Shown piece after piece: positions 33,943 through 43,069 of a stretch of DNA of 64,000 nucleotides. The stretch's first letter is position 1; each line of letters begins with the position of its first letter. Made by a program: the position numbers and the translations under genes. A model generated the notes under the pieces. It saw nothing but the letters and a program-made list of their open reading frames with translations, was not told where the DNA came from and did no database searches. The stretch comes from Actinoplanes flavus (lineage in GTDB: Bacteria > Actinomycetota > Actinomycetes > Mycobacteriales > Micromonosporaceae): NCBI RefSeq assembly GCF_017592555.1, contig NZ_JAGFNS010000011.1, positions 62,001-126,000 of the forward strand. The letters run 5' to 3'.

Positions 33943-34661
33943 GCGATGTCCCGGGCCTTCGCCAGGTCCTCGTGGTTGTCCACCTCGACCCAGGGCACGT
34001 CGCCGATCTGCGCGGCCCGGACCTCGCCGCCGCGGTCCGCGTACAGCTGGAAGCCGTCCTCGTAGAACTGGTTGGGGTCGCGCTCGAAGGTCGCCTTCAG
34101 CGCGTCGGCCAGCTTGCCGGCCGCGGCCGGCTCGATGATGTTGGCGCCGATGTACTCCCCGTACGCCTCGGCCGGGTCCATCAGCTTCGTGATTTTGGTG
34201 AGCTGGCCATCTTCATTGAAGACGGTCTTCATCTCCTCGTCAGCCAGCTTCTTCACTGTGTCGACAGCGAGGAGGATGCTCGAACCGCGCGCGGCCAGCA
34301 GGGTGTGCTCCACGCTGACCGGGTGGACGGTGTCGCCGTTCACCATGAGCGCGCCCTGGGCGAAGTGGTCCCGGGCCAGCCACAGGGAGTAGGCGTTGTT
34401 CCACTCCTCGGCCTTGTCGTTGTGCACCAGGGAGATCTTCACGCCGTACTTCTGCTCGAAGCCCTCGACGCGCTCCTCGACCGCGCCGGCGCAGTAGCCG
34501 ACGACGATGGTCACGTCCTTGAGGCCGGCGGCCGCCAGGTTCCGGAGCGAGATGTCCATGATCGTGGTTTCCCCGTCGACGGGGACCAGCGCCTTCGGAA
34601 GCGTGTCGGTGTACGGGCGAAGTCTGCGCCCGGCCCCGGCGGCGAGTACCAGACCGATCAT
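33930..34661 (-). CDS. Sugar/alcohol-phosphate nucleotidyltransferase
   Basis: A 243-residue NTP transferase with the pyrophosphorylase motif LAAGAGRRLRPYTDTLPKALVPV at the N-terminus, MVNGDTVHP as the metal-binding Asp region, and DVPWVEVDNHEDLAKA at the end, the layout of CTP:phosphocholine/alcohol-phosphate cytidylyltransferases. It likely activates the product of the dehydrogenase as a CDP-alcohol for the phosphotransferase. ATG at 34661 preceded by AAGGA. First gene of the operon. Confidence 0.9.
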   Translation of the reverse strand: MIGLVLAAGAGRRLRPYTDTLPKALVPVDGETTIMDISLRNLAAAGLKDVTIVVGYCAGAVEERVEGFEQKYGVKISLVHNDKAEEWNNAYSLWLARDHFAQGALMVNGDTVHPVSVEHTLLAARGSSILLAVDTVKKLADEEMKTVFNEDGQLTKITKLMDPAEAYGEYIGANIIEPAAAGKLADALKATFERDPNQFYEDGFQLYADRGGEVRAAQIGDVPWVEVDNHEDLAKARDIACRY

Positions 34662-34782
34662 GGGGTGGTTCCTTCCAGCGATGTGAGGGGTGCCCAGCGA
34701 GGATAGCGGCAGGTGTCCCATCCGTAGGACTCGCAAGGGGCGCTGGGGAAATGGTATAGACCCGGCTTCTAAGCTGATGGGC

Positions 34783-35877
34783 ATGACTGCTGAGCAGCTG
34801 ATCTCCTTCGCCCGTGGAGCCCCTTCCCTGGACATCGTCGACGTGGAGGGCCTGAAGGCCGCGGCCGCGCGTGCCTTCGACGCCGACCCGGCCGGTGTGA
34901 CCGCGTACGGCACCTCCGTCGGCTACCTCCCGCTGCGGAAGTGGATCGCCGACAAGCACAACGTCTCCCCGGACCAGGTCATCGTCACGAACGGCTCGCT
35001 CCAGGCGGACGCCTTCCTCTTCGGTCACCTGGTGAAGCCGGGCGACGACGTGGTGGTGGAGAAGCCGACGTACGACCGGACGCTGCTCAACCTCCAGAAC
35101 CTGGGCGCCAAGGTGCACCAGGTGACGGTCCAGCCGGACGGCATCGACGTGGAGGAGCTGCGCGAGCTGCTCGAGTCCGGGGTGCGGCCGAAGCTGGCGC
35201 ACATCATCCCGAACTACCAGAACCCGGCCGGTGTCACGCTCTCCGAGGAGAAGCGGCGCGTCCTGCTCGCCCTGGCCGAGCAGTACGAGTTCATCATCTT
35301 CGAGGACGACCCGTACGTGGACATCCGGTTCCGTGGCGAGCCGCTGCCCTCGATGCTGTCGCTGGACTCGAACAGCCTGGTCGTGCACGCCTCCAGCTTC
35401 ACCAAGACGGTCTGCCCGGGCGTCCGCGTCGGCTACCTGGTCGGCCCGGCCGCGCTGATCGACGCGATCGCGAAGAAGGCCACCAACCTCTACATCTCTC
35501 CGGGCATGGTGTCCGAGGCGATCGTGCACCAGTTCTGTGTCTCCGGCGACATCGAGAAGTCGGTCCGGACGGTCAGCGCGGCGCTGGGCGAACGGGCCCG
35601 GGTGCTGGCCGAGTCGATCCGCAAGCACATCCCCGGCGCCACTTTCACCGAGCCGGACGGTGGTTACTTCCTCTGGGTCGACCTGCCGTCGGACGTCGAC
35701 GTGGACAAGCTGTTCCCGGCCGCGATGAAGAAGGGTGTCGCGGTCGTGAAGGGCAGCGACTTCCTGCTCGAGGGTGGTAAGAGCTCGCTGCGGCTGGCCT
35801 ACTCCGCGGTCACCGTCGACCAGATCGACGAGGGCGTGCGCCGGATCGCCGAGGCGATCGAAGAGGTACGCGGCTGA
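34783..35877 (+). CDS. PLP-dependent aminotransferase (class I/II, 2-aminoadipate-like)
   Basis: A 364-residue fold-type I aminotransferase of the MocR/aminoadipate-aminotransferase-like group, without an HTH domain. Features include VTNGSLQADAFLF, IIPNYQNPAG, FEDDPYVDIRF and the PLP lysine in SSFTKTVCPGVRVGY. A TAAGCT box at 34770-34775 lies 7 bases before the ATG at 34783, which selects it over the ATG at 34777. It is divergent from the nucleotidyltransferase operon; a shared pathway is possible but unproven. Confidence 0.92.
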   Translation: MTAEQLISFARGAPSLDIVDVEGLKAAAARAFDADPAGVTAYGTSVGYLPLRKWIADKHNVSPDQVIVTNGSLQADAFLFGHLVKPGDDVVVEKPTYDRTLLNLQNLGAKVHQVTVQPDGIDVEELRELLESGVRPKLAHIIPNYQNPAGVTLSEEKRRVLLALAEQYEFIIFEDDPYVDIRFRGEPLPSMLSLDSNSLVVHASSFTKTVCPGVRVGYLVGPAALIDAIAKKATNLYISPGMVSEAIVHQFCVSGDIEKSVRTVSAALGERARVLAESIRKHIPGATFTEPDGGYFLWVDLPSDVDVDKLFPAAMKKGVAVVKGSDFLLEGGKSSLRLAYSAVTVDQIDEGVRRIAEAIEEVRG

Positions 35878-35956
35878 CGTACCCGTACGCCGGGTGGGCT
35901 GCCGTCCACCCGGCGTGGGTACCCTCGGTTGGTTTGTCGTCCCGGGGGAGGTTGGC

Positions 35957-37072
35957 ATGACGGAACGCAGTTGGACCCGTGGCCGACCTCTGGGCGCGGC
36001 CTGGGCGGCCCGGATGCGCGGGCTGCTGAACAACGGCGAGCACACCGAGCCCGGCGCCGCGGACACCGGCGAGCCGACCTCGGTGGTGGACTGCGGGGTG
36101 TACGCGGCCGGCCGCCGGATGCCCGGCGAGTTCACTCCGGTCCAGGCGCTGGCCGAGGCCTGCCGGCGTGACGGCGCCTTCGTCTGGCTGGGCCTGCACG
36201 AGCCGTCCGAGGCGGAGATGGCCGCCATCGCCCACACCTACGGCCTGCACGAGCTGGCCGTGGAGGACGCGGTCAAGGCGGAGCAGCGGCCCAAGCTGGA
36301 GCAGTTCGGTGACGTGCACTTCCTGGTGCTGCGTACCGCCCGGTACGTGCCGCACACCGAGCTGACCGAAAGCTCCCAGGTGGTCGAGACCGGCCAGATG
36401 ATGATCTTCATCGGCGAGCAGTTCGTGATCACGGTCCGGCACGGGGACGCGTCCGAGATGGCGCCGGTCCGGGCCGACCTGGAGAGCCAGCGGGCGGTGC
36501 TGCTGGAGCAGGGCCCGTGGGCGGTGGCCTACGCGGTGACCGACCGGGTCGTCGACCACTACCTCGAGGTGGCCGACGAGGTCGAGGCCGACCTGGACAT
36601 CATCGAGGAGGGCGTCTTCTCCCGCGAGCGCAGCGCCCCGATCCAGCAGGTCTACCAGCTCAAACGAGAGCTCGTGGAGTTTCGCCGGGCGGTGGTGCCG
36701 CTGCAACGGCCGCTCGCCTCGATCACGTCGAGCCAGGGCGTGGTGCCCAAGGAGATCCGGCGCTACTTCCGGGACGTCCAAGACCATTTGACGCGTACGG
36801 TCGAGCAGGTCTCCTCCTACGACGACCTGCTCAACTCGATCCTGCAGGCCCGCCTCGCCCAGGTGACCGTCGACCAGAACAACGACATGCGCAAGATCGC
36901 CTCGTGGGCCGCGATCGCCACGGTCTGGACCGCGTTCGCCGGGGTCTACGGCATGAACTTCGACTACATGCCGGAGACCGACTGGCGGTACGGCTACCCG
37001 GCCCTGATCGCCCTGCTGTCCGGCGTCACCGTGCTGCTCTACCGGGCTCTGCGCCGCAACGGCTGGCTCTGA
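35957..37072 (+). CDS. corA: CorA-family magnesium/cobalt transporter
   Basis: A 371-residue CorA channel. The long N-terminal cytoplasmic domain (about 1-305) includes the acidic helices, followed by two C-terminal transmembrane helices with the GMN selectivity motif (YGMNFDYMPE) in the loop between them. The C-terminal RRNGWL matches the family. The ATG at 35957 is preceded by GGGGGAGG. Transports Mg2+, perhaps also Co2+ or Ni2+. Confidence 0.95.
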   Translation: MTERSWTRGRPLGAAWAARMRGLLNNGEHTEPGAADTGEPTSVVDCGVYAAGRRMPGEFTPVQALAEACRRDGAFVWLGLHEPSEAEMAAIAHTYGLHELAVEDAVKAEQRPKLEQFGDVHFLVLRTARYVPHTELTESSQVVETGQMMIFIGEQFVITVRHGDASEMAPVRADLESQRAVLLEQGPWAVAYAVTDRVVDHYLEVADEVEADLDIIEEGVFSRERSAPIQQVYQLKRELVEFRRAVVPLQRPLASITSSQGVVPKEIRRYFRDVQDHLTRTVEQVSSYDDLLNSILQARLAQVTVDQNNDMRKIASWAAIATVWTAFAGVYGMNFDYMPETDWRYGYPALIALLSGVTVLLYRALRRNGWL

Positions 37073-37109
37073 CCCCACGAGAATCCACCGGAACCCCTAG
37101 AGTGTCGGG

Positions 37110-38441
37110 GTGCCGTCGCGTCAGGATGAGCTGCACTCGTATCAGTACTCGGTGCAGCGTGTGGTGGCGGCGCTGGTGTCGCATGACCCGGACCCGCATC
37201 GTTCGCCGCTGCGCCGTGCCGGTGTCACGGCCCTGATCGGGCTTCTGGCCGCGACGCTCGCGGTGGGCGGTTTCGCGGCGTACGGGCTGTTCACCGGCCA
37301 CACCATGGCGAAGGCCACCGACGCCACCTCGGTGCTGGTCGAGAAGAAGACCGGAGCGAGATACGTCTACCTGCCCGCCGACGGCCGGCTGCACCCGGTG
37401 CTCAACTACACCTCCGGCCTGCTGCTGGCCACCGGCAACCCGCCGCAGCTGAAGACCGTCGCGGCCGACGAGCTGGCGAAGGTGCCGCTCGGCGCGCCGC
37501 TCGGCATCCCGAACGCGCCGGACGCCCTGCCCCCCTCCGGGGACCTGCTCACCGGCACCTGGTCGGTCTGCACCGACACGGCCGGCGGGCGGCCGCGCAG
37601 CACCCTGCTGATCGGCGCGGCCCCGGCGGGTGGCACCGCTCCGACGGCCGGGCTGCTGGTCCGGGACACCGCCGGGCGTACGCATCTGGTGCACGGCGGC
37701 AAGCGGTTCCTGATCCCGGCCGCCCGGGTGGACACCGTCCAGCGGGCCCTCGGGTGGTACGGCACCCGCCCCTGGCAGGTCTCCGCGGCCTGGGTCGACG
37801 CCGTCCCGGCCGGTCCCGACCTGGACGCACCGGTCATCCCGAACTTCAAGCGAGCCTCGGTGGCGATCACCGGTCGCAAGGTGGGACAGGTGCTCACCGC
37901 GGACGGCAAGACCTTCGCGCTGGTGCTGTCGGACGGCATCGCGCCGCTGACCGTCATGCAGGCGCGGCTGCTGGCCGCCGTCCACAACGCGTCGGCGCCG
38001 ATCACCGTGGGCGCCGAGTTCCTGGAGCTGCCCGATTCACCCACCGGGACGAGCCGATTCGCCGACGGCCTGCCGGCCACCGTGCCGGCGCTGGCCGAGG
38101 CGCCGAAGAGCGCGTGCATCGCCGCGACCGGGGACAGCCTGCGGGTGAACAGCACCTACCCGGCCGGCAGCGCGCCCGGCACCGGCGCCCGGGTCGACCT
38201 CGTGCACATCGCCCGTGGCAGGGGCGCGCTGGTCGAGGCGGCCGGATCACCGGACGCCCCGGCCGGCAGCGGCACGGTCAGCCTGGTCACCGACGCGGGC
38301 CGGTTCTATCCGCTGGCGAGCCGTGAACTGCTGGGCCGGCTCGGGTACTCGGGCGCCAACCCGGTACGCGTTCCGGCCCAGTTCATCGCCTACCTGCCGG
38401 CCGGACCGGCGTTGGATCCGGTCCGGGCCGCCAAGTCGTAG
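37110..38441 (+). CDS. eccB: Type VII secretion protein EccB
   Basis: Membrane-anchored periplasmic core component of the ESX/type VII secretion machine. The 443-residue protein has the characteristic MPSRQDELHSYQYSVQRVVAALVSHDPDP opening, one transmembrane helix (about 36-62) and the repeated EccB extracytoplasmic domain with two cysteines. The GTG at 37110 follows a TAGAGT box by 6 bases. No eccC, eccD, eccE or mycosin gene lies within at least 20 kb either side, so this is an orphan copy. Confidence 0.94.
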   Translation: MPSRQDELHSYQYSVQRVVAALVSHDPDPHRSPLRRAGVTALIGLLAATLAVGGFAAYGLFTGHTMAKATDATSVLVEKKTGARYVYLPADGRLHPVLNYTSGLLLATGNPPQLKTVAADELAKVPLGAPLGIPNAPDALPPSGDLLTGTWSVCTDTAGGRPRSTLLIGAAPAGGTAPTAGLLVRDTAGRTHLVHGGKRFLIPAARVDTVQRALGWYGTRPWQVSAAWVDAVPAGPDLDAPVIPNFKRASVAITGRKVGQVLTADGKTFALVLSDGIAPLTVMQARLLAAVHNASAPITVGAEFLELPDSPTGTSRFADGLPATVPALAEAPKSACIAATGDSLRVNSTYPAGSAPGTGARVDLVHIARGRGALVEAAGSPDAPAGSGTVSLVTDAGRFYPLASRELLGRLGYSGANPVRVPAQFIAYLPAGPALDPVRAAKS

Positions 38442-38445
38442 CCGA

Positions 38446-39009
38446 TTACCGAGGGGTCTGCTTGGTCTGATCCGACACGGTGCCGTTGGACGTCGTGTAG
38501 ACGGTCGGCTCCATCGGCTCGAAAGCGGCGTCGTCGGCCCCGCCGGAATGCGGGCCGGGCTCGTACTCCGCCCACTGCGCCTCACGGCGACGGCGGACGA
38601 GGTACGCGGCGCTGAGCCCGATCGCGGTGCCGAGCAACGCGTACCCGGCCAGGCGGCCGCCCCGGCCACGCTGCTTGTGCCCGACCGCCTTGTCGGCCTT
38701 CTTCTGCAGCTTGCGGGCCTGTTTCATCTCCTTGCGGCTGGACTTCTTGGCGGTCTTACCGGCATGCCGGACGTTCTCCGACGCGGCGACGAGCGCGGCG
38801 AGCGCGCTGTCCCAGCTCTGTGTGGCGGCGTCCCGCGCGGCCGTGGCGGCCGGCTGGACCCGGTCTCGGGCGGCATTGATCGTGGGTGCGACGGTCGCGC
38901 TGGTCTCGTGTGCCGCGATCGTGGCCGCGCGCTTGAAGTGATCCACACTCTGCCCGAGCTCGTTGCGCATCCGCGCCCTGCGGCTCCGACGGCGAATCGT
39001 TGCGAACAC
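38446..39009 (-). CDS. Helical protein with C-terminal membrane anchor
   Basis: A 187-residue protein of unknown function. The N-terminal two-thirds is a long Ala-rich amphipathic helix region, then a very basic KKSSRKEMKQARKLQKK stretch, then one transmembrane helix (about 128-148) and a short acidic tail. I choose GTG at 39009 because AGGAGGT precedes it. The layout resembles actinobacterial apolipoprotein-like DUFs; nothing more can be said. Confidence 0.75.
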   Translation of the reverse strand: MFATIRRRSRRARMRNELGQSVDHFKRAATIAAHETSATVAPTINAARDRVQPAATAARDAATQSWDSALAALVAASENVRHAGKTAKKSSRKEMKQARKLQKKADKAVGHKQRGRGGRLAGYALLGTAIGLSAAYLVRRRREAQWAEYEPGPHSGGADDAAFEPMEPTVYTTSNGTVSDQTKQTPR

Positions 39010-39138
39010 CAGTGCCCACCTCCTGTGGTCTCTCCAGCCATGGTGCCTTCTCGGGTACCCCCGCGCGGCCGGATCCACGACATGGGGGAGGATCCGAATT
39101 GCACGAGAACAGTCCCATCACCGCAGACGGGAGTACCC

Positions 39139-39663
39139 GTGGCCGAGAACCTTTACGCCACCCTGCACACCAATCACGGCGCGATCCGGCTCCAGCTCTT
39201 CCCGGATCACGCCCCGGCGACCGTCCGCAACTTCGTGGAGCTGGCCGAAGGCACCAAGGAATACAAGGACCCGCGTACCAATCAGCCGGGGAGTGGGCCG
39301 TACTACGACGGCACCATCTCGCACCGGGTCATCGCCGGGTTCATGGTCCAGATGGGTGACCCGACCGGCACCGGCCGCGGCGGCCCCGGCTACCAGTTCG
39401 GCGACGAGTTCCACCCGGAGCTCTTCTTCGACCGGCCGTACCTGCTCGCCATGGCGAACGCGGGACCGGGCACCAACGGTTCGCAGTTCTTCATCACGGT
39501 CGCGCCGACGCCGCACCTGAACCGCCGGCACACGATCTTCGGCCAGGTGGCCGACGAGCAGTCGGCCAAGGTCGTCGACTCGATCGCGAACACTCCGACC
39601 GGCCCCGGCGACCGTCCCCGTGAGGACGTCGTCATCCAGCGGGTGGAGATCTCGCGCGACTGA
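39139..39663 (+). CDS. Cyclophilin-type peptidyl-prolyl isomerase
   Basis: Cytoplasmic prolyl isomerase assisting protein folding, 174 residues. Typical motifs are present: FVELAEGTKEY, FHRVI replaced by SHRVIAGFMVQMGDPTGTGRGGPGY, and MANAGPGTNGSQFFIT with HTIFGQV. The start is GTG at 39139, with GGGAG 4 bases upstream. No signal peptide, unlike the secreted paralogues. Confidence 0.94.
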   Translation: MAENLYATLHTNHGAIRLQLFPDHAPATVRNFVELAEGTKEYKDPRTNQPGSGPYYDGTISHRVIAGFMVQMGDPTGTGRGGPGYQFGDEFHPELFFDRPYLLAMANAGPGTNGSQFFITVAPTPHLNRRHTIFGQVADEQSAKVVDSIANTPTGPGDRPREDVVIQRVEISRD

Positions 39664-39685
39664 GCGCTCAAGGTACCTTTGTGCC

Positions 39686-40597
39686 ATGAGTGAGGCTCCG
39701 TCGACGGCACCGGTGTGTTACCGCCACCCGTCCCGGGAGACCCTGCTCAGTTGCAGTCGTTGTGATCGTCCGATTTGCACCAGCTGCATGAACGACGCGG
39801 TCGTGGGCCATCAATGCCCCGAGTGCGTCAAGGAGGGCCGTCGCAGCCAGCGGTCGGCGCGCACCGCCTTCGGAGGCAGTCGCGCCGGCCAGCTGGGCTA
39901 CGTCACGACCGCCATCATCGCGGTCAACTCGCTCGTCATGATCGCCTCGGCGGTCCTCGGTGGCCCGCAGGCGATCATCGGTGGTGGCGGTGGCGGCTTC
40001 AACGGCCTGCTCGGCAACGGCACCCCGCTCACCGCCTTCGGTGAGGTGCTCGGCCATGCCATCTACGGCGGCGAGATCCACGGTGTCGCCGAGGGCGAGT
40101 GGTACCGCCTGGTCACCGCCATGTTCCTGCACTACGGCGTGGTGCACCTGCTGCTCAACATGATGTTGGTGGCCCAGGTCGGCCGCTATCTGGAGGCCCA
40201 GCTCGGCCCGATGCGGTTCGCCGCGCTCTACCTGCTGGCCGGGTTCGGCGGCAACGTGGCGGCCTACGTCTTCCAGCCCGCCAACCAGGCGTCCGCCGGC
40301 GCCTCCACAGCCACGTTCGGCCTGGTCATCGCGGCTATCGTGATCAATCGCCGGCTGGTGAAGGACAACAGCGCCATGATGTCGCTGCTGATCATGAATC
40401 TGATCTACACGTTCTTCATCCCGAACATCTCGATCGCCGGACACCTCGGCGGTCTGGTGGCCGGTGGCGCCACGGCCTTCGTCCTGGCCTACTCCCACCA
40501 ACCGCACCGGTCCGTCAAGCAGGCCGCCGGCTGTGCGGTCATCCTGGTGCTGATCGTGGCCGCCGCGATCGCCCGGACCGCCTCGCTGCTCAGCTGA
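39686..40597 (+). CDS. Rhomboid-family intramembrane serine protease with zinc ribbon
   Basis: A 303-residue protein. The first 45 residues form a B-box-like zinc finger (CYRH...CSRC...CTSC...CPEC). Six to seven transmembrane helices follow. The catalytic serine lies in AGASTATFG and the histidine in AGHLGGLVAG; Thr replaces the usual Gly after the serine. A TACCTT box at 39674-39679 lies 6 bases before the ATG. Substrate unknown. It converges on a PH-domain gene with an 8-base overlap. Confidence 0.93.
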   Translation: MSEAPSTAPVCYRHPSRETLLSCSRCDRPICTSCMNDAVVGHQCPECVKEGRRSQRSARTAFGGSRAGQLGYVTTAIIAVNSLVMIASAVLGGPQAIIGGGGGGFNGLLGNGTPLTAFGEVLGHAIYGGEIHGVAEGEWYRLVTAMFLHYGVVHLLLNMMLVAQVGRYLEAQLGPMRFAALYLLAGFGGNVAAYVFQPANQASAGASTATFGLVIAAIVINRRLVKDNSAMMSLLIMNLIYTFFIPNISIAGHLGGLVAGGATAFVLAYSHQPHRSVKQAAGCAVILVLIVAAAIARTASLLS

Positions 40598-40997
40598 CGG
40601 CGCGCAGATCCTCCAGCCGGGCGGCCACGTCGTCCGGGTCGGCGCCCAGCTCGTTGGCGCCGAGCATGTAGATGGCGTCACCGGCGTCGATCTCCAGGAG
40701 AACGCCGCGCAGCATTCGCCGGTGGGTGCGATCCACCCGTACCCTCTCGATCTTGGCCCAGGGCACATGCCGGCGGCGGGCGACTCCGGTGACCACCGTG
40801 ATGCCCTCGCCGTCCGCCGCGAGGCGGACCCGAACCATCAGATCGCGGACCGCCCAGAGGACCAGGACCGCCGCGGTGATCCCGGCGGCCGCCCAGCGGC
40901 CCGGGTCATCTCCGGCGAACCCGGCGGCGAGCGCGAGCACGGCGACCGCGGTGATCAGTTTGGCGGCCGGGAGGGCCGGTTTGACGCGCCATTGCAT
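40590..40997 (-). CDS. PH domain-containing membrane protein
   Basis: A 135-residue protein with two short N-terminal hydrophobic helices (about 13-30 and 34-50) followed by a bacterial PH-like beta domain (RVRLAADGEGITVVTGVARRRHVPWAKIERVRVDR). The family is common in actinobacteria; no biochemical role is established. The 3' end overlaps the rhomboid gene by 8 bases on the opposite strand. Confidence 0.82.
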   Translation of the reverse strand: MQWRVKPALPAAKLITAVAVLALAAGFAGDDPGRWAAAGITAAVLVLWAVRDLMVRVRLAADGEGITVVTGVARRRHVPWAKIERVRVDRTHRRMLRGVLLEIDAGDAIYMLGANELGADPDDVAARLEDLRAVS

Positions 40998-41105
40998 CGC
41001 ACCACTATCCCAGAATGATCAGCATTAAATCGGAGCTACCGCTGTAATTCCATATTCAGTGGCAACGGCCGACTCCTTGCTCATTCATCTTCCGTTAACA
41101 CTTGC

Positions 41106-41522
41106 ATGGACGTGTTCGCCAGTACGTTTCATGCCGCGGCCCTCCCGGGCGCCCACCACCACCTTCCGATCTTCCGGAACTGTGTGGAGCCGGACGACCC
41201 CGCCATCCTGGCGGCCCGGTGCGTCCGCCCGGGAGCGCCGCTCTCCGGCGACTGGTTCCTGCTGCTGACCCGGCGCCGGATGGTCGTCACCCAGGACACC
41301 CGGCCGCTGCACCGGACCCGCCTGCACCTGAACGCCCACCTGCGCCAGGTGAGCAACGTGACCTGGCGGCTCGACCTGTCCAAGCCGGGCATCGAGCTGG
41401 CCTTCACCGCGATGGACGGGGTCCGGGAGCGGCTGCGGATGCGGCTCGGCGACCCGGAGACGGTGTGGCGCGTCGAGCAGCTGCTCCGCGACACCTTCGT
41501 CTGCAAGCCGGCCCTGGTCTAG
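41106..41522 (+). CDS. Conserved hypothetical protein, PH-like
   Basis: A 138-residue soluble protein (opening MDVFASTFHAAALPGAHHHLP). The strand-rich middle (GDWFLLLTRRRMVVTQDTRP) and the final helix (DPETVWRVEQLLRDTF) are compatible with a PH-like fold, but similarity is weak. It overlaps the transketolase gene by 4 bases tail to tail. Function unknown. Confidence 0.7.
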   Translation: MDVFASTFHAAALPGAHHHLPIFRNCVEPDDPAILAARCVRPGAPLSGDWFLLLTRRRMVVTQDTRPLHRTRLHLNAHLRQVSNVTWRLDLSKPGIELAFTAMDGVRERLRMRLGDPETVWRVEQLLRDTFVCKPALV

Positions 41523-42394
41523 ATTTCGAGCAGGAATCCACTGATCGAACGGCGCAGCCCGGCCGGATCCAGGCCGTGCTCGCGGGCGTGGTCGCGCCAG
41601 TCGCCGTAGCGGCGGATCTCGGCCCGGCCCACGCCCAGGTGCAGTGCCCGGTGCGGCAGCCCGTTCAGCGCCTGGCCGACCAGGTACGCCGAGGTGCCGG
41701 CCAGGTACGGCTCGACCACCACGACCGCACCCTCGACCAGCGCCCGCAGCCCGTCGGTGTCCAGCGGCCGGGGCGTGTTCGTGTACGCCACCGTCACGTC
41801 CATCCCGGCGGTCGCCTCCAGCACCGGGTCCAGCATCGGCCCGACCGCCACCACCAGCGGCCCGCCCCGGCGCAGCACCCGCAGGCCGGCGGCGTCCGGG
41901 TAGGCGTGGCCGTTCTCCTGCGTGGAGAGGCGCACGTAGACGCGGTCGTCGTGCCGGGCGGCCGCCCACAACAGCGCGGCCACCTCGTCGCGGTGCCCGG
42001 GCACGTGCACGGTCCAGCCGTCGAGGGTGTCCAGCAGCGCCACGTCACCCGGCGACTGATGGGTGTAGCCCTCGGCCGCGGCGTCGTACGAAGCCCCGAT
42101 GCTGACCAGCACGGCGCCCGTCTCCTGGTGCCCGAGATCGAGCTTGATCTGCTCGTACGCCCGGTCGATCAGAAACGGCGCGTACGAATGCAGGTAGGGC
42201 CGCATCCCGGTGAGCGCCAGCCCGCCGCCCATCCCGGCCATCAGCTGCTCCCGGATGCCGACGTTGAAGACCCGGTCCGGGTGCCGGCGCCGCGCCGCGG
42301 TGAACGACGCCGCCGAGATGTCCGCGACCACCAGAGCGGTACGCGGGTCCTCGTCCAGGATCGCGGTGGTCGTGTCGATGAACGTCTCCCTCAT
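41519..42394 (-). CDS. Transketolase C-terminal subunit
   Basis: A 291-residue pyrimidine-binding plus C-terminal domain of a split transketolase. Motifs include RVFNVGIREQLMAGMGGGLALTGMRP (catalytic Glu) and YTHQSPGDVALL. Together with the upstream gene it would form a TPP-dependent heterodimer; such split enzymes act in pentose-phosphate chemistry or in specialised sugar pathways. ATG overlaps the stop of the N-terminal subunit by 4 bases (ATGA). Confidence 0.9.
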   Translation of the reverse strand: MRETFIDTTTAILDEDPRTALVVADISAASFTAARRRHPDRVFNVGIREQLMAGMGGGLALTGMRPYLHSYAPFLIDRAYEQIKLDLGHQETGAVLVSIGASYDAAAEGYTHQSPGDVALLDTLDGWTVHVPGHRDEVAALLWAAARHDDRVYVRLSTQENGHAYPDAAGLRVLRRGGPLVVAVGPMLDPVLEATAGMDVTVAYTNTPRPLDTDGLRALVEGAVVVVEPYLAGTSAYLVGQALNGLPHRALHLGVGRAEIRRYGDWRDHAREHGLDPAGLRRSISGFLLEI

Positions 42395-43023
42395 ACCGAC
42401 GCCACCACCAGGTGCGGCCGGTCCGAGACGACCCGCAGGGCCCGCTCGATCTCGTCGTGATCACGCCCGTTCACCACGGACACCTCCCAGTTCGGGAACC
42501 GGACCGGGATTCCGCCCGGCCACCCGTGGGTGGCGGACCGGTTGTCGATGACGATCGCGGTGATCGGCAGGCGGATCGCGGCCGCGTACGCGATCGCCTC
42601 GTGATTCGATCCCTCGTCCAGTTCCGCGTCGCCGAGCAGCACGAACGTCCGGGTGTCCAGGAACCCCTGTGCCCGCAGCCCGAGCGCGGTGCCGACGGCC
42701 AGGCCGAGCCCGTGGCCCAGCGAGCCGGTGCCGATCTCGACGCCCGGGATCAGCGTCCGGTCCGGGTGGTGGCCGAGCGGGCTGTCCCACCCGCCCATGT
42801 CGTCGAGCCACTCCTCGGGGATGAACCCCTTGGCGGCCAGCACCGCGTAGTAGGCGGCCGGCCCGTGGCCCTTGGAGAGCAGGAGGCGGTCCCGGTCCGG
42901 CGCGTCGACGGTCTTCGGGGTGATGCGTAACACACGATCGTAGAGAACCCACAGGACGTCCAGCGTGGAGTGCGCGCTGGGAGTGTGCTTGACGTCGGCG
43001 GTCACTCGGCTGAGCAGCTTCAT
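42391..43023 (-). CDS. Transketolase N-terminal subunit
   Basis: The 210-residue TPP-binding half, with SKGHGPAAYYAVLAAKGF, GTGSLGHGLGLAVGTALG and the GDAELDEGSNHEAIAYAA...NRSATHG cofactor motif. It is shorter than typical TktN subunits (about 260), the N-terminal part being compact. The ATG at 43023 is favoured because a CAGTCT -10 lies 6 bases upstream; ATG 43029 and GTG 43050 are alternatives. The operon is divergent from soxR with a palindromic operator between. Confidence 0.88.
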   Translation of the reverse strand: MKLLSRVTADVKHTPSAHSTLDVLWVLYDRVLRITPKTVDAPDRDRLLLSKGHGPAAYYAVLAAKGFIPEEWLDDMGGWDSPLGHHPDRTLIPGVEIGTGSLGHGLGLAVGTALGLRAQGFLDTRTFVLLGDAELDEGSNHEAIAYAAAIRLPITAIVIDNRSATHGWPGGIPVRFPNWEVSVVNGRDHDEIERALRVVSDRPHLVVASV

Positions 43024-43039
43024 GTGCATAGACTGCAAC

Positions 43040-43055
43040 TTGAAGTTCACTTCAA
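43040..43055. promoter_or_regulatory. SoxR/MerR-type palindromic operator
   Basis: TTGAAGT-TC-ACTTCAA is a perfect 7-bp inverted repeat with a 2-base spacer, close to known SoxR boxes. On the transketolase strand it occupies the 19-base spacer between TTGAGT (43060-43055) and CAGTCT (43035-43030), the over-long spacing MerR-type activators act on. It also lies just upstream of the soxR ATG. Confidence 0.65.
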
Positions 43056-43069
43056 CTCAAGGGAGTGGG

